This document shows positions 61,539 through 64,000 of a DNA stretch of 64,000 bases, piece by piece. Position numbers and translations under genes: made by a program. The notes below the pieces were generated by a model. The model was not told the DNA's origin. It saw only the letters and a list, made by a program, of their open reading frames with translations, and searched no databases. This stretch comes from JAIWNK01 sp964453115. GTDB taxonomy: Bacteria; Chloroflexota; Anaerolineae; Anaerolineales; Anaerolineaceae. Position 1 is the stretch's first letter. Every line of letters starts with the position of its first letter. The stretch lies in the NCBI GenBank assembly GCA_964453115.1, contig CAYVRT010000009.1, positions 1 to 64,000 on the forward strand. Direction: 5' to 3'.

Positions 61539-62185
61539 AACGCGCACAAGTCTTTCACCGGGCAAGCCGGGCAATTGGGCCGCCGAGCAACACACACCTC
61601 TCTCCCCAGGCGAATCAAGTTCAAATGTGCTGGGCCATAGGTTTGCGGCTCAAATAGCCCCGCCAGGTGCAAATGCGCTTGCTCAACCGTCATCTGCGCC
61701 GGACGCAACCCCAGCCTTCCACTAACCCGGTAAATATGCGTATCCACCGGAAAATCGGGCTTGCCAAGTGAAAACAGCAGCACAATTGCCGCTGTCTTTG
61801 GCCCAACCCCATCAAAATGCATCAACCAGGCCCGGCCCTCCTCAACCGACATCTCCTCCAACAGGCCCAGGTCCAGCCGACCAAGCTCTTGCGTAATTTG
61901 TCGCAGCACGGCCTGAATGCGCGGTCCCTTTTGGTTTGCCAACCCAGCGGGCCGAATAGCCTCAATTACCTGCTCTTTCTCAGCATCCCGCACCGCCTCC
62001 CAGCTTGGAAAGGCGCTGCGCAACCGTCCAAATGCCAGATCGCGATTGCGGTCATTCGTATTTTGGGAAAGGATCGTTGAGACCAGTTCATCCAAAGGCA
62101 GCATGGGGTCGCGCCAATCTGGCACCCCATACACTGCGCCCAATCGTTCGTAAACCTGACGAGCCCGCTTTTGTAAGCAGCTCAT
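61511..62185 (-). CDS. nth: Endonuclease III-type DNA glycosylase/AP lyase
   Basis: 224 residues. HhH-GPD fold with MHFDGVGPKTAAIVLLF as helix-hairpin-helix (catalytic Lys in PKTAA), catalytic Asp in FPVDTHIYRVSGRLG and a C-terminal [4Fe-4S] loop CVARRPNCPACPVKDLC (Cys-X6-Cys-X2-Cys-X5-Cys). LSQNTND is the typical N-terminal motif. It removes oxidised pyrimidines. Its ATG overlaps the asparaginase stop by 4 bp, so both are made from one transcript although their roles are unrelated. Confidence 0.93.
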   Translation of the reverse strand: MSCLQKRARQVYERLGAVYGVPDWRDPMLPLDELVSTILSQNTNDRNRDLAFGRLRSAFPSWEAVRDAEKEQVIEAIRPAGLANQKGPRIQAVLRQITQELGRLDLGLLEEMSVEEGRAWLMHFDGVGPKTAAIVLLFSLGKPDFPVDTHIYRVSGRLGLRPAQMTVEQAHLHLAGLFEPQTYGPAHLNLIRLGREVCVARRPNCPACPVKDLCAFYGEEFSTS

Positions 62186-63228
62186 TTCAATTGCACTTCA
62201 AAGACAGTCCGATGCTGCCCAACCGCGAATTTACGCCAATTACGCACTGGACGAGCCGCAAGAAAATCCATTGCTGCCACATCCTCTTGGCCAATTGCGC
62301 CCAACTGCCGTAGCAGCTCAATCGCCACAATTGTACGCGCTCGCTGTCCCTGGTCACCATCTGCAATTTTGAAAGCAATCCCCAGTGCCGGGCTGCCTGG
62401 GCCAAGTGCCCCGGGCAGCAACCCCATTCCCTGATAGCCCTCCGCCCCAGCCTTGGCCACAATTCGCCCGTTGGCACGTTGCATCACAATCGTATCGAAT
62501 CGTTCTGGGCCGGCCACCATATCAGGATGTCGCGTCATTGCCTGTGTAATTTTGCGACAAGCCGCAGCCCGCCCGGTTTCCAATCCGGTTGGGTCGCACA
62601 GGCGCGCATAGCCCCAGGCTACATTGAAAAGCGGCGCAGCAAAAACCGGCGCTGAGCAACCATCCATGCCAATTTCCAATTGCTCAACTGGAAAATTGCA
62701 CATCTCAGCAAACGTGCGCAGAATGGTTTGCTGAATTGGGTGTTGAGGATTGATATAATCTTCCGTTGATAGGCCGCGCAGTCGGCACTGCGCCAACATC
62801 CCGCTATGCTTGCCTGAACAATTATGCCGGTTCTGGGTCGGTTTCTCATCTCGACGCATCATTTCCCGCGCCAGCGGCTCATAATATGGAAAATGCGCCC
62901 CACAGAGCAATTGTTCCTCTTCTACACCAATTTTCTTTTGGATGCTGGCCGCAACCTGTGCATGATCATCCGTTCCAGAATGAGATGCGCAGGTCAATGC
63001 CAGTTCACGCTCTGTCAGACCAAAATGCTCCACCCCGCCCATTTCCACCAATGGCAACGTCTGAAACGGCTTGGCCGAAGAGCGCGGATAGGTGAAGGTG
63101 TTTTCGTCACCCACACTTGCAACCAACCTTCCTGTTGCGTCCACAATCGCAATCGAACCAACGTGCAGCGATTCGACCACTGCACCACGCGTCACCTCAA
63201 GCAAGGGAGCATACAATGGATAGGTCAT
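62182..63228 (-). CDS. L-asparaginase II family (thermolabile-type) protein
   Basis: About 348 residues of the AsnA_II/Rhizobium-type asparaginase family, which is unrelated to the bacterial type I/II enzymes. Signatures are RSSAKPFQTLPLVE, CASHSGTDDH and HNCSGKHSGMLAQCR, the last with the Ser/Lys-containing active site. Start placed at MTYPLYAP (63228), preceded by AGAGGAAAA; an ATG 21 bp upstream lacks a ribosome-binding site. Hydrolyses asparagine to aspartate and ammonia. Confidence 0.92.
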   Translation of the reverse strand: MTYPLYAPLLEVTRGAVVESLHVGSIAIVDATGRLVASVGDENTFTYPRSSAKPFQTLPLVEMGGVEHFGLTERELALTCASHSGTDDHAQVAASIQKKIGVEEEQLLCGAHFPYYEPLAREMMRRDEKPTQNRHNCSGKHSGMLAQCRLRGLSTEDYINPQHPIQQTILRTFAEMCNFPVEQLEIGMDGCSAPVFAAPLFNVAWGYARLCDPTGLETGRAAACRKITQAMTRHPDMVAGPERFDTIVMQRANGRIVAKAGAEGYQGMGLLPGALGPGSPALGIAFKIADGDQGQRARTIVAIELLRQLGAIGQEDVAAMDFLAARPVRNWRKFAVGQHRTVFEVQLK

Positions 63229-63260
63229 TTTTTCCTCTTCTTCATTCATTTTAGAACCGA

Positions 63261-64000
63261 TTAATCTTCGACTTCAACGCTCGAAGGACGATACTTGCGC
63301 AAATAATACTGATACAACCCCCAACGCAGACGATGGCGGAATTGCTCCTCGCGCCCATTTGCGACCGCTGCAAAATCTTTGAGCAAGATTTCAGCCAGGC
63401 CCATCACCCCCTCTGCCGGAGACTTCCTTTCAGCAAATTCAGAAACCATTTGACGCACCTTTTGCAGCCAATTGATCTGTGCCTGAACCTGCACCCGCGC
63501 CACCAGCCCGCCGCGCCCGCTCACCCACAAAGCATTCTGATATGGCGTATCCAACAAATGTTGCAACAGTTCAACCCACGCCGAAATATCTGCCGTCGCT
63601 AAAAATGGTGGCTGGTCCACCACTACCGCATCCCCTAAGAACAACACCCCCGCTTCAGGCATCCAGGCCCAAATTGCCCCATTCGAAGGCCCCGGACAAT
63701 ATTCAAGCAACATCAAACTACCTTCTCCCCCATGAATCTGCATCTTCTGGTTAAAGGTAATATCCGGCGGGGCCCAACGAATCCCACCCAAAGCAGAATG
63801 CACCTCCCACTCCGCTCCTGTTTCCATATTTTGGGGCTTGAACATCGCCGAACGCGTACGAAACGCATTTGCCATATTTTCATGCCCAATCACGGTACAT
63901 TCCATCGCTCGTATGCCCAGGGTGCGATCGTAATGCGCATCCAAATTGACCAAAAACCGCTCGCCGCTGCCCATCAAATTGGCAAGCGCCGCACGCCAGG
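63261..64000 (-). CDS. Metallo-beta-lactamase-fold hydrolase, 5' truncated by window edge
   Basis: The frame is open through base 64000 (WRAALANL precedes the TTG/ATG at 63972-63977), so the N-terminus lies outside the window. The metal-site strand reads LVNLDAHYDRTLG where a canonical HxHxDH motif would stand, leaving Asp-x-His-x-Asp-Arg. FLGDAVVVDQPP supplies the later bridging Asp, and the final His is not obvious. It may be a degenerate or differently metallated member of the fold. It precedes the asparaginase gene by about 30 bp. Confidence 0.78.
   Translation of the reverse strand, partial: WRAALANLMGSGERFLVNLDAHYDRTLGIRAMECTVIGHENMANAFRTRSAMFKPQNMETGAEWEVHSALGGIRWAPPDITFNQKMQIHGGEGSLMLLEYCPGPSNGAIWAWMPEAGVLFLGDAVVVDQPPFLATADISAWVELLQHLLDTPYQNALWVSGRGGLVARVQVQAQINWLQKVRQMVSEFAERKSPAEGVMGLAEILLKDFAAVANGREEQFRHRLRWGLYQYYLRKYRPSSVEVED

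Noticed and set aside
1..64000. Insertion sequences, prophage or CRISPR arrays
   Set aside because: No transposase, integrase, capsid or cas gene and no repeat-spacer pattern is visible; the DGR is the only mobile-type system seen.

Overview
The window looks like a chromosomal segment of a member of the Chloroflexota (Anaerolineae/Ardenticatenia-like; class-level placement is inference). The pointers are Thr/Pro-rich lipoprotein linkers, FmdB zinc ribbons, DUF2089/SHOCT genes, RNase J, GT-C-like membrane proteins and predicted leaderless promoters. The + strand is C-rich and G-poor whichever strand the gene is on, so the whole window appears to lie on one replichore. dnaA (50281-51624) is not at a visible skew switch.

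Layout. 1-6345: the end of a cyclic-nucleotide-binding protein, then a complete [NiFe]-hydrogenase maturation operon hypA-B-F-C-D-E; tRNA-Arg(CCG) follows. 6473-18126: ABC-2 exporter, an orphan ThiQ/FbpC-type ATPase, a DUF402 protein, a T/P-rich lipoprotein, a response regulator, an M32 carboxypeptidase, a SerA-like dehydrogenase and a MacAB-type exporter. 18222-24029: a predicted membrane zinc protease, FmdB, gmk, rhomboid, AspT/YidE-like transporter and fatty acid desaturase. 24189-27067: a sulfur island made of a PocR-domain regulator with a repeat-rich operator, an SQR-like flavoprotein, a DsrC/TusE protein and DsrE2, closed by a terminator. 27156-36454: MFS exporter with DUF2089/SHOCT partners, sixA, hydrolase, GPH-type transporter, arfB, and a thiamine salvage operon (thiN-thiB-thiP) behind a sigma70-like promoter and a TPP riboswitch. 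36455-41803: a PAS-GAF-GGDEF diguanylate cyclase, a GntR-PBP regulator and a secreted metalloprotease.

41884-46606 is the most exciting part: a complete diversity-generating retroelement (DGR). It has a 948-residue NACHT NTPase target ending in an FGE-sulfatase/C-type-lectin-fold domain, a DGR reverse transcriptase, Avd, a template repeat (TR, 42044-42156) and a variable repeat (VR, 43717-43829). TR and VR align over 113 bp without gaps. All 18 differences fall on template adenines and every non-adenine position is identical, so mutagenic retrohoming has evidently acted here. A GC-rich 13-bp hairpin follows the VR. The product is a STAND-type, innate-immunity-like NTPase whose sensor tip is hypervariable.

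46660-64000 is mostly housekeeping: RNase J, two GT-C-like membrane proteins, DnaA, a FAD oxidoreductase with a flippase-like protein, a DUF4173 protein, an Eis-like acetyltransferase, a second FmdB, a DppA-like peptidase, a NUDIX hydrolase, endonuclease III overlapping an L-asparaginase, and a metallo-beta-lactamase-fold protein cut by the window edge.
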